A stretch of DNA of 64,000 nucleotides from Cladorrhinum sp. PSN259 (lineage: Eukaryota > Ascomycota > Sordariomycetes > Sordariales > Podosporaceae), in NCBI GenBank assembly GCA_033725935.1, contig MU867060.1, positions 1,020,922 to 1,084,921 of the forward strand, read 5' to 3'. The translations under genes and the position numbers were made by a program. The notes beneath the pieces were generated by a model. The model had not been told where the DNA came from. It made no database searches and saw only the letters and a program-made list of their open reading frames with translations. This document shows positions 1 to 10,560 of the stretch, one piece after another. Each line of letters starts with the position of its first letter. Positions within the stretch are counted from its first letter, which is position 1.

Positions 1-801
1 TGGGATCGACAGGGACAACGGCGACTTCGGGATTCCCTCGCAGGTTGCTCGCTTGTTTTCGAGCTTGGCATAATCGCAATGAGAAAAACCTGGTCTGTGG
101 GGAGAGAGCTGTCAAGAAAAAGAGGTGTGGTTGTTCATCTTGTGCAAGAAATCCCTCTGGCCAATCGACGAGAGAGACGCGCCGTTGTAAGCGCCCGTCC
201 CAGCTCTGGCGTTGCAATGTGAATTCTCATTGGCCACACATGCAAGTCTCTGTGGCTCTTCGAGCTTCTCATTGGCGCGCGCCTTGCCTACGCATGGTTG
301 CTATCGATTCACAGTCGGCCTCTCGTCGACATCACGCGCAAGCTGATTTGCTGTTTGCAAGGGATATTGGCTTAATGGCGCTGCCCAACCTGTATACTCC
401 GTAGTCGAGATGCCAGCTCAACGTCCCATCTGCGCTTCTTCCAAACCATAGTCACACTACGCACATGACTCTAACCATCAATGTAGGCGGTGTCCATCAG
501 TTAGCCGCTGTGGTGAGCAAGGGCTTCGAATGGTTATCGTACTTGTCTTGCTACCAGTGCAGTATAATATCATTGTTTTCCAGTCACTCGGTCGAAGTGG
601 ATTTTTGGACCTCCCCATTCCATTCTCTACGCCTCTTTCGCACTTATAACATTCAATCTATTTACTTTGGTTGATGACCGAAGCCGGTCTGTCGTTCACA
701 CCACTTCATCCTAATTAGTGTTGCTTTTTCTGGCGCAGGTCGTCTACTTTGTGTTACGCCGCTGTTACTATCGAACCCACATCCCACCAACACAATCAAC
801 A
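1..801. other. Upstream region of the methyltransferase gene; no gene seen
   Basis: Intergenic sequence and 5' leader. An AT-rich stretch around 645-662 could hold a core promoter. The 119-codon open frame at 45-404 has arbitrary composition and no recognisable domain, so it is not annotated. No repeat or RNA gene was seen. Confidence 0.5.
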
Positions 802-3800
802 ATGTCAGATCAGATATTGTTACCGAGACTTGCATACCGGCCACCCTCCCCGCAGGGCCGGCGGAGGCCAAGCCGGGGACTTAATCCTATAATGGAGGAG
901 CCTGAGCACTCAAGAGACTCCTTCGCAGAGAGGAGGAGGAGAAACAACAGGCAGTCGACCGAGAAGATTGAACAGTGGCTCTCGCCCTTGAGTGATCACT
1001 TTCCCACCCCGAGAGGAATGCACTTTCTGGCCGCTCCTATCTTGCCCGAGACTCCCTCGTGCGTGCCCAGTGACTGCGAAGCCGACCTCGACAACGACGA
1101 CGCCAGCTCAGACGCTTCCTCCTCACACCCACCATCCTTTCAGTGGAACAACACCCGTGAAAGCATAATGACAGACGTCACGGATTTTGACGACCTTTAC
1201 GATGTCTCCGATGACGAAACACGAAGAAAACAACGACTTCAGGCAAACGGTATCAGCCGGCAGCGCAGCTCGAGGAGCACCAGGAGTCTCAAGAGGAGCT
1301 CGAGAACCTCTCTTGGGTCTCGCCGCTCTTTAGCTCCCTTGGTGATCCCGGAGGAGGACCAGAAAGCTGCCGCCAAGAAGATCATGTCACCGATACCACC
1401 AACACCACCATCCGCAGTAGCCATGTCACCAGCTATCAAGACTCTCATGGAACTGCGACAGGCACAGGAGATCCCGCGCATATCTGCGCCTCCATCTCTT
1501 GACGGGAGCATCAACTCGGAGGAAATGGCAGCCATGTCGGCGCCTCCCACACCTGTGATAGGGTCTAACTACAAAGTCGATGAGGAATGGTCGGGTGTAC
1601 AACTTGCGCCTGGCGCCCTAGAGACCCTCCAAGCTCTTTCAGGGGGTGAATCAGAAGCTGAGGATATGCCCGACCAGGTCATTGAGGTCCCACAGGAGAT
1701 GGCGGAGACTCGCCCGCAACGCCCGCGTCTGTATACAGGAGTTGCGCGCGCCCCTTCTGTAAACAGATTATCCCTTGCTGGACTGAGCAAACTCGAGATC
1801 CCGTCCCCCGGTGGCTTCTTTTCTGAGCTCTCATCCGCAAGCCGACGCACTTGGAATGCCGACGCTGAGAGTCAGACGGATGAGTCCAACCCGCCAACTT
1901 CCACAACTGCCGAGAACTTTTACAAAACTCCATGGAGTCAGCCGAACGACAGAATTCCGCCCCCACCACCACGACCACCACCGAGGCCCCTCCATCTCGA
2001 TGATCTGCCATCCGCCATCGTGGAAAGAGTGATCGAGTTTCCAGCAGTACCGGATCCGGAGGACCTCCCAACAGCAATTCGCATCGAATCCACTCCAGTG
2101 CCCATTACTGCCCGGAGGATCCCGCCCACTCCTAAGCATCCTGAGGGCTTGCCTTCCGAGCTTGTGGCAGAGGAGCCAAGTTCGCCAATTGTTGTCAATG
2201 AGATTGTACCTGAGTATGATCCAGACTATATCAAGAAGCAGGAGGAAAACGCCCTCTCCCATGCTGATCGCACTGAGCTATGGCTGATGGCCCAGCGCTC
2301 GTACCTTCAAGGCGTCACTGGATTCTCAGAGGAGCACGAGGAGACAGAAGCACCTGGCCAGGAGCCAGAGGCTGAGGTCAAACTCGAGCTACCGCCTAAA
2401 GACGTGGTCGCCAAGGCCGAGCCCAAGAAAAAGGGTGTCCGTTTCTCAGAGGTACCTGCGAAGGACCAAGTTCCTCGTGATCTGCCCTCGAAGCTGCTCC
2501 GCCAGGAGTCTGCTTATTATCGCGCGTTCACAGACTTGACAGTGAGGAGCAATCACAACGATGTCTTCGTCCATCGTCAGCCGCGCTTCGAGGCCCTTCA
2601 GGCACAGCGCATTTCCCTCAAGGAGTCGCACCGCAATCAACTCCTCGGCAAGTATCAGCTCTCCGTGGTGCCACAGTCAGCCAAGAAGCGCATGAGCACC
2701 AACGTAGTCCGTGGTGATGACAACCTCATCGATGACCCGGAAAAGCTCCGCGCCGACAAGGAAGCCGATGCTCTCTCTCAGATGCACATGGCAGCCTGGC
2801 ACGTCTCAGCTACCAAGCTCCTCAACGGCGGCCGCCTCATCTCGGCGCCCATCGGCAAGCGCCTCGCCCGTCAAAGTTGCTTCGCGCCCAATGCCAAGGG
2901 TATCAGTCGTGATCGCGCACGCATCCTCGATCTCGGCGGCCAGGTCGCCTGTGACTGGGGGTGGCACGCCGCTCTGCAGTACCCCAACACTAAGGTGTAC
3001 ACTATCACCACCAAAGCCATCCGGCAACTCAGCAACTGCAACCCTCGCGGCCCGCCCAACCACAGACAAGTGGCCGTTGAGCGCCTGACCAAGCTCCCCT
3101 TTGCCAACGACCAGTTCGATCTCATCTCGGCGCGCGAATTGCACGCCGTTCTTAAGCTGTTCGGCGAGAACGGCGTGGATGAGTGGGACGCCTGCCTCGC
3201 TGAGTGCATGCGAGTACTCAAGCCCGGCGGATACATTGAGTTCTCCGTGCTCGATGCTGACGTCGTCAACGCTGGTCCTTTGGGCAACGCCAAGGCAGTT
3301 GAGTTCTCCTTTGCGCTCCAGACCTTGGGTTATGATCCGAAGCCCACCCGGTCATTCCTCTCCCGCCTTTCGCACGCAGGATTTGATGATGTCCGTCGCG
3401 CATGGGTGTGCCTTCCTGTTGGGCCTAAGCACTTGCCTGTCCCTGTTGCCGCGAGGGACTCGACGACCGGGCAGTCAATCCATGTCCACCAGATGGAAGC
3501 AATCATATCGGGATCTGCGGATAACGTTGCTGCCGTTACGGGCGTTGCTGCCGGCTGGAGCTGGGAGAGGTGGTTGCTCCGCGCCGAGATGGAGAAGGCT
3601 GCCGGCGAGCTGAGGCTTGCTGACACCGTCACTCCCGGCAAGGCGATGCATGAAGCCGGCAAGATGATTGCCGACGTTCATGCTGTCGTCGAGGAAGGAA
3701 GGGCCTTGGGCTCGCAGTTTAGGATGTTGAGGGGCTACGCAAAGAAGCCCATGCCTCGTCCTTCCAACTCGGAGCCGGAAGTGGAGTTTGAGATGGAGGT

Positions 3801-3861
3801 GTCGCTTGATGATTTCCCGATGTTGGATCGCAGCGGGACGATTAGAGTCTGCTTGGGATAA
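802..3861 (+). CDS. Large SAM-dependent class I methyltransferase-domain protein with long disordered N-terminus
   Basis: Single-exon gene, 1,019 aa. The first in-frame ATG is at 802; the frame opens upstream but has no ATG there. Residues 1 to about 690 are Pro/Ser/Glu-rich and look disordered, with PPPPPRPPPRP-type tracts and Arg/Ser patches near residue 150. Residues from about 700 form a Rossmann methyltransferase: a motif I-like DLGG at about 710, the post-motif segment PFANDQFDLISARE, and MRVLKPGGYIEF, typical of Methyltransf_11/25 proteins. The substrate cannot be read from sequence. Long N-terminal extensions on such domains are common in filamentous fungi, and the disordered part may direct partner binding or phosphorylation (inference). 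The gene converges with the Ppn1 gene downstream. The methyltransferase fold is secure; biological role unknown. Confidence 0.9.
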   Translation: MSDQILLPRLAYRPPSPQGRRRPSRGLNPIMEEPEHSRDSFAERRRRNNRQSTEKIEQWLSPLSDHFPTPRGMHFLAAPILPETPSCVPSDCEADLDNDDASSDASSSHPPSFQWNNTRESIMTDVTDFDDLYDVSDDETRRKQRLQANGISRQRSSRSTRSLKRSSRTSLGSRRSLAPLVIPEEDQKAAAKKIMSPIPPTPPSAVAMSPAIKTLMELRQAQEIPRISAPPSLDGSINSEEMAAMSAPPTPVIGSNYKVDEEWSGVQLAPGALETLQALSGGESEAEDMPDQVIEVPQEMAETRPQRPRLYTGVARAPSVNRLSLAGLSKLEIPSPGGFFSELSSASRRTWNADAESQTDESNPPTSTTAENFYKTPWSQPNDRIPPPPPRPPPRPLHLDDLPSAIVERVIEFPAVPDPEDLPTAIRIESTPVPITARRIPPTPKHPEGLPSELVAEEPSSPIVVNEIVPEYDPDYIKKQEENALSHADRTELWLMAQRSYLQGVTGFSEEHEETEAPGQEPEAEVKLELPPKDVVAKAEPKKKGVRFSEVPAKDQVPRDLPSKLLRQESAYYRAFTDLTVRSNHNDVFVHRQPRFEALQAQRISLKESHRNQLLGKYQLSVVPQSAKKRMSTNVVRGDDNLIDDPEKLRADKEADALSQMHMAAWHVSATKLLNGGRLISAPIGKRLARQSCFAPNAKGISRDRARILDLGGQVACDWGWHAALQYPNTKVYTITTKAIRQLSNCNPRGPPNHRQVAVERLTKLPFANDQFDLISARELHAVLKLFGENGVDEWDACLAECMRVLKPGGYIEFSVLDADVVNAGPLGNAKAVEFSFALQTLGYDPKPTRSFLSRLSHAGFDDVRRAWVCLPVGPKHLPVPVAARDSTTGQSIHVHQMEAIISGSADNVAAVTGVAAGWSWERWLLRAEMEKAAGELRLADTVTPGKAMHEAGKMIADVHAVVEEGRALGSQFRMLRGYAKKPMPRPSNSEPEVEFEMEVSLDDFPMLDRSGTIRVCLG

Positions 3862-4749
3862 ATGGTGCGTCTCTTCTGCGTCCTGAGTTTGATGAGAGAC
3901 GACGAGAAAATAAAGAAAAGAATGAAAGTGAAATGAATTTATCGGATGGGATGAGACGTATGTGGCGCGGGGAAAGAAAGCTGGTGGTGTTGTTGGTGCT
4001 GGTGACACCAGGAACAAAACACAAATCACATATCTGTGTGACATCTTTTTTCCTTTATGTTGATCTTTTTGCTGGCTTTTTTGTTGGCTGTTAATACATC
4101 CTTTTTTAAAAACTTTCTCAGAGATTGGAAATGTTTGTTTTGGGTGGCATATATTCTTTTTTTATCCCTCACAATTGCTAGCATTAATCATGCATGAATA
4201 TACAAGACTGTTTACAGCTTCATCTCTTCGTCTTCTTCTTCATCATCGTTATCATCATTATTACCACGAACCTGTACAAGCAACTTTCGAAACAATCATC
4301 AGTGGCATTAAATCATATAAAACTTGGGAAAAAATAGTTCTGCAAAGTGCATACAGCACATGCATATATAATTAATCTATCTATCTAATTTTCCAAACGG
4401 GCAAAGGTACTAGTAGTACATACGTACGAATAGACCACGAATAGAAATAGAAAAAGTTTTTCATCATCCCCAAATGCCATCCATGATTCTATCATGTTTA
4501 CCTGTATATGCATAAAGAATCTTCTAAAAGAGAACCAAAGCCAGAACCAAACATTATACCAAAACTGCCATTCCTCATTACCATCGTTAAAAACTCCAAA
4601 AACGCCAACCCAATGCTTGAAAAATAAAAAATCACACCCGCCAGTCCCACTCATCGTACCTTTTACTTCCAACAAAAAGAAGCAGAAAAAATGCATGCGC
4701 TGTTGCCACCAATGCAGTAGGGAGAAGAAAAACAACACAACGGAAAAAC
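3862..4749. other. Convergent 3' intergenic region
   Basis: Lies between the 3' ends of the methyltransferase (+) and endopolyphosphatase (-) genes. It is AT-rich with T-runs near 4040-4170, consistent with 3' UTRs and poly(A) signals. No gene was recognised. Confidence 0.5.
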
Positions 4750-7027
4750 TCAAGAATACCTCTTCAGTTCCTCTTCATCAAGTGTACCCACAAACGCGTG
4801 AGTCAAGAAATGCAACCAAGTCTTGTTCTTCTTCTTCTTCCCGTGCTTCTTCTTCTTTTTACCCCCTTTCCCGTCCTTCTTCTTATCCCCTTTCCGTCCT
4901 TTTTTCTTATTATTACTCTCTGCATCTGCGTCTGCCTCAAAATCTTCTTCGTCATCATTATCACCCTCCTCGTCATCACTTTCTACTTCTTCTTGAAGCT
5001 CATCATCATAATCATCATCATCAGCTTCATCACTATCACTGCTGCTCGAAGTGACAGAAGAACCCCCCTTCGCAGTCTGTCCAATCCGATAAGCAAGTTC
5101 CACAAAGCTGTTAACTGTCAAGTCTCCTAGCTTGTAAATCTTGTCGTTGAACGTGCTGTACTCAACTTCAAAGTTGAATTCTCTGGGGTTCGGTTTGGGT
5201 GTCAGTGGTTTCCGCCCGCCGTGCTTGCCGTTCCTCCATTTCAGGAGCCAGTCATATGCCTGCGAGAGAAAAGATGATGGCGAGGTTGAGAATGTCTCAG
5301 GTCTGTCGGTGAGATTGAGGTTGTTAATGTGGGTGAGATTGGCAAAGTATTGAGTATAACCTGTTAAACTGAGTGGCTGAAGGGAATAAGCCGGCCCGGG
5401 AGGAGACGATTTTGAAGGTGGAGGAGGGATAATCAGGTTAGGATCATGGGGTTTCTTGTCCTTGCCGGGTTGCTTCTTCTTCTTCTTTTTCTTCTTCTTC
5501 TTGTCGGTGTTGGTTTCGATGTGCTCGAACGAGTCAGAGAGGTCGTCGAGTGGTGAAAGATTGCGACGGCGAAGATCAAGATGTTTTTGTGAAGGGTCTT
5601 GGTCAACGAGGGCTGGTTTTCTGCTGTCATTGTTGCTGTCTTGCCATACTGGCGTGCTTTCGAGGCCTGAAATATTGTACTCCAATACGCGAAGGGTCGG
5701 AAAGTAGGTGGGAACAATGCTGGGCCCAACGAGAGATAGGGCGTATCGCTCACCCCAGGGGTCCTTACGCTTCCTACCCTTTTCTCTCCTACCCCCTTTG
5801 TTGTTATTGGCTTCGTTGCCTGGCTTTTCTGCAAGCGTAGATGGCTTAAGCTTTGCCCAGTCGTCGCGAAGTTCCATGAGATAGTCCGTGCCAGACTGGA
5901 TCGTGAGTTCGTCGTCCATTGCCTCGCGCGTGTCAAATTCTGGTGAAAGCCCGGATAGAAAAGCGAGATCTAGGTCGTTGGTATCGTGAATGAGGAAGTG
6001 GTCAATGTTCATATGCCCAAACAACCCAGTTACCACAACGTCCCTGAATTGGCGCATCCATAGTGTATACTTTTGCCAGCAAGTCTCATCCCATAGCTTT
6101 TTGCTGTCAGTTCGCGCCGGTGGAACATGTCCCATAATCATGGCCTTCATGCCCCGCGCGCGCAAGAACTCCAACTGAATGCGCAGCCACTCCATCTGCT
6201 TATATCCCGGCTCGGCGGGATCTGCACACCCATCGACCCCCGCATTGCGATCAAAAAAGTAAAGAGTATTCACACTGAATACTGCGAGCTTATTCGGTAT
6301 GACTTCGACGTAGAACCAGCCACCAAACTCGAAGCTATGGCGCTGCTCCTCGGGAATAAAATGGCGCCATATGTGGGTGTATGTTTGTAGCCATTTGTTC
6401 GGGCCCGGCAGCAAAATGTTGTGAGGAAGAATGTCGTTGTTTCCAAATGTTGGCACAATCGGAATGGTTAACCCCTTTCCCTTGGGATCAGCAAATACTC
6501 CAGCCAATTTATCGGCGATCCATCTGTTGGTGCCCAGCACTTGGTCCTGGCTGCGGGGTAAATCTTCGTCGCGATCATGGCGGGCGCTGTCACCGGTCCA
6601 CACGATGAAATCGATCTTGTCTTTGAGATTTGCCTCGATCCAGTCAAATGTGGCGTTCACGAGCGCAAAGGGCGAGTCACAGTCCGATGTCTCAGCGCCA
6701 TATGGCCCTGCAGGTCCCTCGCCCTTGTGGCATCCGCTATTCTCGTCGGTCGATGAGTGCACCTTGTAGAATTCATCGGGATGGATATCTGGCGGCGCAA
6801 ATAATGTCAGTCTTGATAAGACTCAAAAGATAAGCCCCGAGCTGAACGGGAGCTGAAAGAATGGAAAATAGGAGGGGAGCATCCATACCCGTGATATGCA
6901 GGAACCTGCCGTGCAGCTTTCGCGGGGCAGAATTTTGTAACAGCGCATCCTGTGCTGCAGCACCCGAGGGGCCGGCAATGACGCCATGGCACAGAAGTGC
7001 CGCGCCCAAGAGGCGCTGAAGAAACAT
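4750..7027 (-). CDS. PPN1: Endopolyphosphatase (Ppn1 family)
   Basis: Two exons: 7027-6889 and 6788-4750, with a 100-bp intron (GTATGG donor, CAG acceptor) that splits Asp47. The product is 725 aa. It cleaves long inorganic polyphosphate chains; Ppn1 enzymes are membrane-anchored vacuolar metallophosphoesterases. An N-terminal hydrophobic segment (residues 5-18) would be the signal/anchor. Metal-site motifs are present in order: HITDIHPD (44-51), TGDSARHD (about 111-118), FGNND (about 161-165), MGHVPP and FGHMNIDH. The splice is supported because only it creates the D-x-H motif. The C-terminal third is unusual: a run of ten Lys near 475-484, then an Asp/Glu/Ser tract at about 629-670, then a Lys-rich tract at about 673-702. 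Identification is firm; the exact C-terminus is less certain. Confidence 0.94.
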
Positions 7028-9825
7028 GATACCTTCCCGTGCAGAGGAAGAAAATAAATAATAAGTCGAAGATTGTAAGGTTTAAGGTCGCAGCAGTTCG
7101 GAGGGGCGACGGGTTCCGCGCTGGTCAAACCCTTTACATATTATTTCATGACAAGGAAAAAAGGAGGTTGATCTTGCGGGTCGGAGAAAGAAAACGAATT
7201 GTCCGTTTTGGCTTTGGCGTGAAGTCCAGGTCCAGCTGAAAGAGAATCGAAAAGCCCCAGATGCCCCAGAATAATTTTGACTTTCAACCTGGAAGCCTGT
7301 TTTAGCTTCGACCCTGACCCTCAACTGTGGGAATGATGTGGCCAACGAGACAGACGGTCAGGGCAGGGCGCGTCAGGATCAGGATGACCAAGTCCATATA
7401 TTTAATTTTTTTCCCCATCTTTCGTCACATCCCATCCTGCCCGACCCTAACATGCAGGCAGATAGGTTTTGCACATCTGCACATCTGACTGGATTCAGTT
7501 CCCGAACCTTCGACAGGCCAATGACCTTGGGAGAAATCCTTTAATTTTCCAGGGAACAATACTCTACTTCATAGTAAAGGCACTACCCGCTGCGGCAACT
7601 GCACGCCTCGCTGTGAGGCTGATGTTAAGAGACCAGTAAGGTGCTCACTCATGTCCGCAGCCAATATCCTTTGAGCATCATCCCCACGTGTACACACGAT
7701 TTGATTGTATTCGGGTCGTCATGACCGCCATGGTGTTTCTCAAGAGCGCCATGATGCGGACATGTGGGCGACTGTTTGGCGGGGAATTGCAGAAGGGCCA
7801 CATGAGCCTAGTGTATGTACTTGCATCATCTGCCTGCCACTTTTGTGTTACTTAGCACCACCAGCCCCCCTCCAGTGCGATTCCATCCTCATGTGCCGCC
7901 TTCCGGCTAAGACGACGTCAACTATGTCGATCCCTCATCCCTCATCCCACATTCCACATCCGCAATCGGCAGTCGGCCGTGGGGAACGTTGAGCGAAGTT
8001 GGCTTGGCCGATTCGCAGGGTCTTGGGGTCTCGCGGCCTTCCACTCGAAACTTCGTCACTGGCCGGAAACACTGCTGGCCCAGCTCAAGACCGGAGCGCC
8101 CCTGGGAGATCACCTGCTGGGCTCTCGGGAGACCGAGAGGTAGCCATCAAGAAGGACCGCGAGCAGTGGAGATCTCACAGACACTCTCATTGAAATTGAA
8201 ATGGAGATTCAAAAGTCAAAACTTCGATCGATTTTCTAGCGGGGACAGTGCATACATCCCACTAACGGCTCTTTCCGCACTGTCTTCTGGGTACCTAGCT
8301 AAATTTTCATTTTTGCTTTAGGGCTTTTTCCTTTCTTCTTTTTCTTCTTCACATTCTACGCAGCCAGCGCTTTAATCATATCCAAGGGACTTGTCACCAC
8401 CGTGTCCCTAGATTTTCACCGCCAGTTGCAAGATTGAAGAAGCCGTTAGTTTGAGGGAATTTGGAGCGTTTCTGCTATGATGCTTTCCCATGAAAATACG
8501 GACACATGATTCATTCATTTGGTCTTTTGTTCACATGCATATCTAGATCATCTGCTGTGTACCAATATTCAAGCCGCGTCACATCAAGGTGTTTCTGAAG
8601 CAGGCCACCACCACTCTGTTTGACTGTTCAATGTTTGGAGCGTGGAGAGGCCCGGCCACCGAGATCAACAGCCATGTGTTCGCGGCCAGGCCGTGTTGTA
8701 TCGCCAGATACTGTCGACACAGTCAGATGTCGTCACAGGACAAGATTTGTGTATTTGCGCCATTTTTCGTCTGTGCTGCTGTCGCGTGCTTCTTCCTCAA
8801 AGTTCCTCTTTGGGTATCTAGGCACAGATGTCGTGTAACAGAGATCGACTCTGTCAGTGGTTCTCATTAAGAGCTGGAGATCGTTTGCGCACCAGCTGAA
8901 CGCTCGACCAAATACCGGGTCCCGGCAGTTCTTATCTTCCCATACAAATGGTGTGAGACTCGGACTACCGCTTTTAGAAAATCGCGGTTTGGTATGCTGT
9001 CAATGTGGTCTCGACCTGCGGATCTCCAATGAAGGAAGATCATTGATCTACTTGAGGGTTGACGTGGTCAAAACATGTGCCGGGCCGAATGATTGTCTCA
9101 ACAGGTCTCTCTTTGTTCCCCAAGCCTTTTTTTTTTTTTACAGATATCAAGTTGTATCTAGGCTCCCTTGCAGGCAGTCAATCCGGGACTTGCCGTAGAT
9201 AGAGGAACTTGCGTTGATGAAGGGATAGTGCTGATCATGAGATCATATTGCAGAGAGCAATCTATCAGGCCACAACACGAAGTTGCTCTCGTGATATATG
9301 TCGGTCACGGACAAAATGCCCACCGAATCTATATGTCGAGTAACAAAAATACAGTCTCAATTTCTTAAAGTATGAAATAGCGCTGAACGACCTATCAGAA
9401 GGCCACATGAACAATTTTATCCAGTTATACATGCTGCTCCTCCACAGCAATCCCAAAATGATGCTTCATAGGTCAACAAAGCGAAACAACAATATCAAGA
9501 AGTTTAATCATTGCCCAAACAAAAAAAACAAACAAAAGCGCCTTAATGTATATACCCCGGGTATCCTTAAACACTGACGAAATAAACCCTTCTATCATCT
9601 TTCCCACTTCCAGGTGTTCTTCCACTCTCCAATCCTTACCTTCTATATCCCCTCCCTTATTATCCCATTCATCTTCTTCTTCCACGTCTTCATTCCCATC
9701 TCGTCATCTTACGACCCTTTCCACTACCTCTTTCCCACTGTCCCTCCTCTACGCCCCTCTCCCCTCCCCTTCCCTTCTCTCCTCTCCACTCCCACACCCC
9801 CTACCACTCCCACACACCAACCCCA
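7028..9825. other. Intergenic region between PPN1 and the small membrane-protein gene
   Basis: Nearly 2.8 kb without a convincing gene. It should contain the PPN1 promoter next to 7028 and the 3' UTR of the downstream minus-strand gene at the right end. Open frames here are short and of random composition. A T-run lies at 9127-9139. From about 9600 to 9825 the plus strand is C/T-rich. Confidence 0.5.
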
Positions 9826-10469
9826 TCACTCTCCACCTCGCCCACCCAAGAACTGCTCCCCAACACCAAGCAACAACCTCTCCTCCCCCATCGACAAAGC
9901 AACCGACTGCTGCGGTCCACTATTGCTCTCGGTGGAACCGTTATCCTCCGACCAAGCAAAAGACGACCGGGACGAGCCGGAACTTGAACCTTTTCTCCCC
10001 TCAACCGAACTGGACAGTGACGCCCTTGTCCGGGGAGGAGGGAAAGTGACGTTATTCGAGGAGAGTAAGTTCCAGGGCATGATGGCTTGTTCTTGTTCGG
10101 CAGCAGCAGGCTTCGTGTCGATAGGGATTGGTGCCGGAGTTTGTTGTTGTTGTTGTTGTCGTCGTTGAACTTGGGTTTGTCCAGTCAAGTTTGGTGGTGC
10201 CAGTTCTTGGATGATGTCGATTTGGGGAGGGTATTTGTTTGGAGTAAATGGAGGAGGAGGAGGAGGGGGAGGAGTATCTAGATTTTGTTAGTATATAGAG
10301 AATTGAACACACAAAAAAAAAAAAAGTGGTGGCGATCGGGGCACATACTGTTTTGGGAAGGCCGACGGTGCTGCTTCTTCCTCTCGGCAAGAATCCATCC
10401 AACCAGAAAGACGAGGCTGAGGGTGGTGGTAGCTAGTGTAAGGGACGGGTGGGTTTGTAAGACGGACAT
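9826..10469 (-). CDS. Small single-pass membrane protein, unknown function
   Basis: Not a recognised family. It was reconstructed from two exons, 10469-10349 and 10277-9826. The 71-bp intron (GTATGT donor, TAG acceptor) restores a single frame. The product is 190 aa. Residues 10-28 form one hydrophobic helix (TLATTTLSLVFLVGWIL), followed by basic ERKKQHRR, which predicts a type III/N-out anchor with a cytosolic tail. The tail is disordered: a PPPPPPP run just after the splice, a QQQQQQ tract, then Ser/Gly-rich sequence. The end of the gene shows no conserved domain. A TATA-like element lies 82-91 bp upstream of the ATG, supporting a real gene. The main doubt is whether it is translated; the matching splice phase argues for it. 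Confidence 0.72.
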
Positions 10470-10550
10470 GATGTTAAATGCTTTCGAGAATTTTGAATTG
10501 AAATGATGAATGGATAGGTTTACGAGATATCAAAAGTTCTACCGCGTCGT

Positions 10551-10560
10551 ATATACTATA
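10551..10560 (-). promoter_or_regulatory. TATA-like element upstream of the small membrane-protein gene
   Basis: On the minus strand the sequence reads TATAGTATAT, 82 bp before the ATG at 10469. It is followed upstream (10561-10587) by a pyrimidine-rich plus-strand block. Position and sequence fit a core promoter; no experimental support is visible. Confidence 0.4.

Noticed and set aside
45..404. 119-codon frame at the window start
   Set aside because: No domain, unusual Trp/Cys/Arg-rich composition, and located in the upstream region of the methyltransferase gene.
9546..10168. Two Pro/Ser/Leu-rich frames on the plus strand
   Set aside because: They are antisense to exon 2 and the 3' UTR of the spliced minus-strand membrane-protein gene and reflect a C/T-rich strand.
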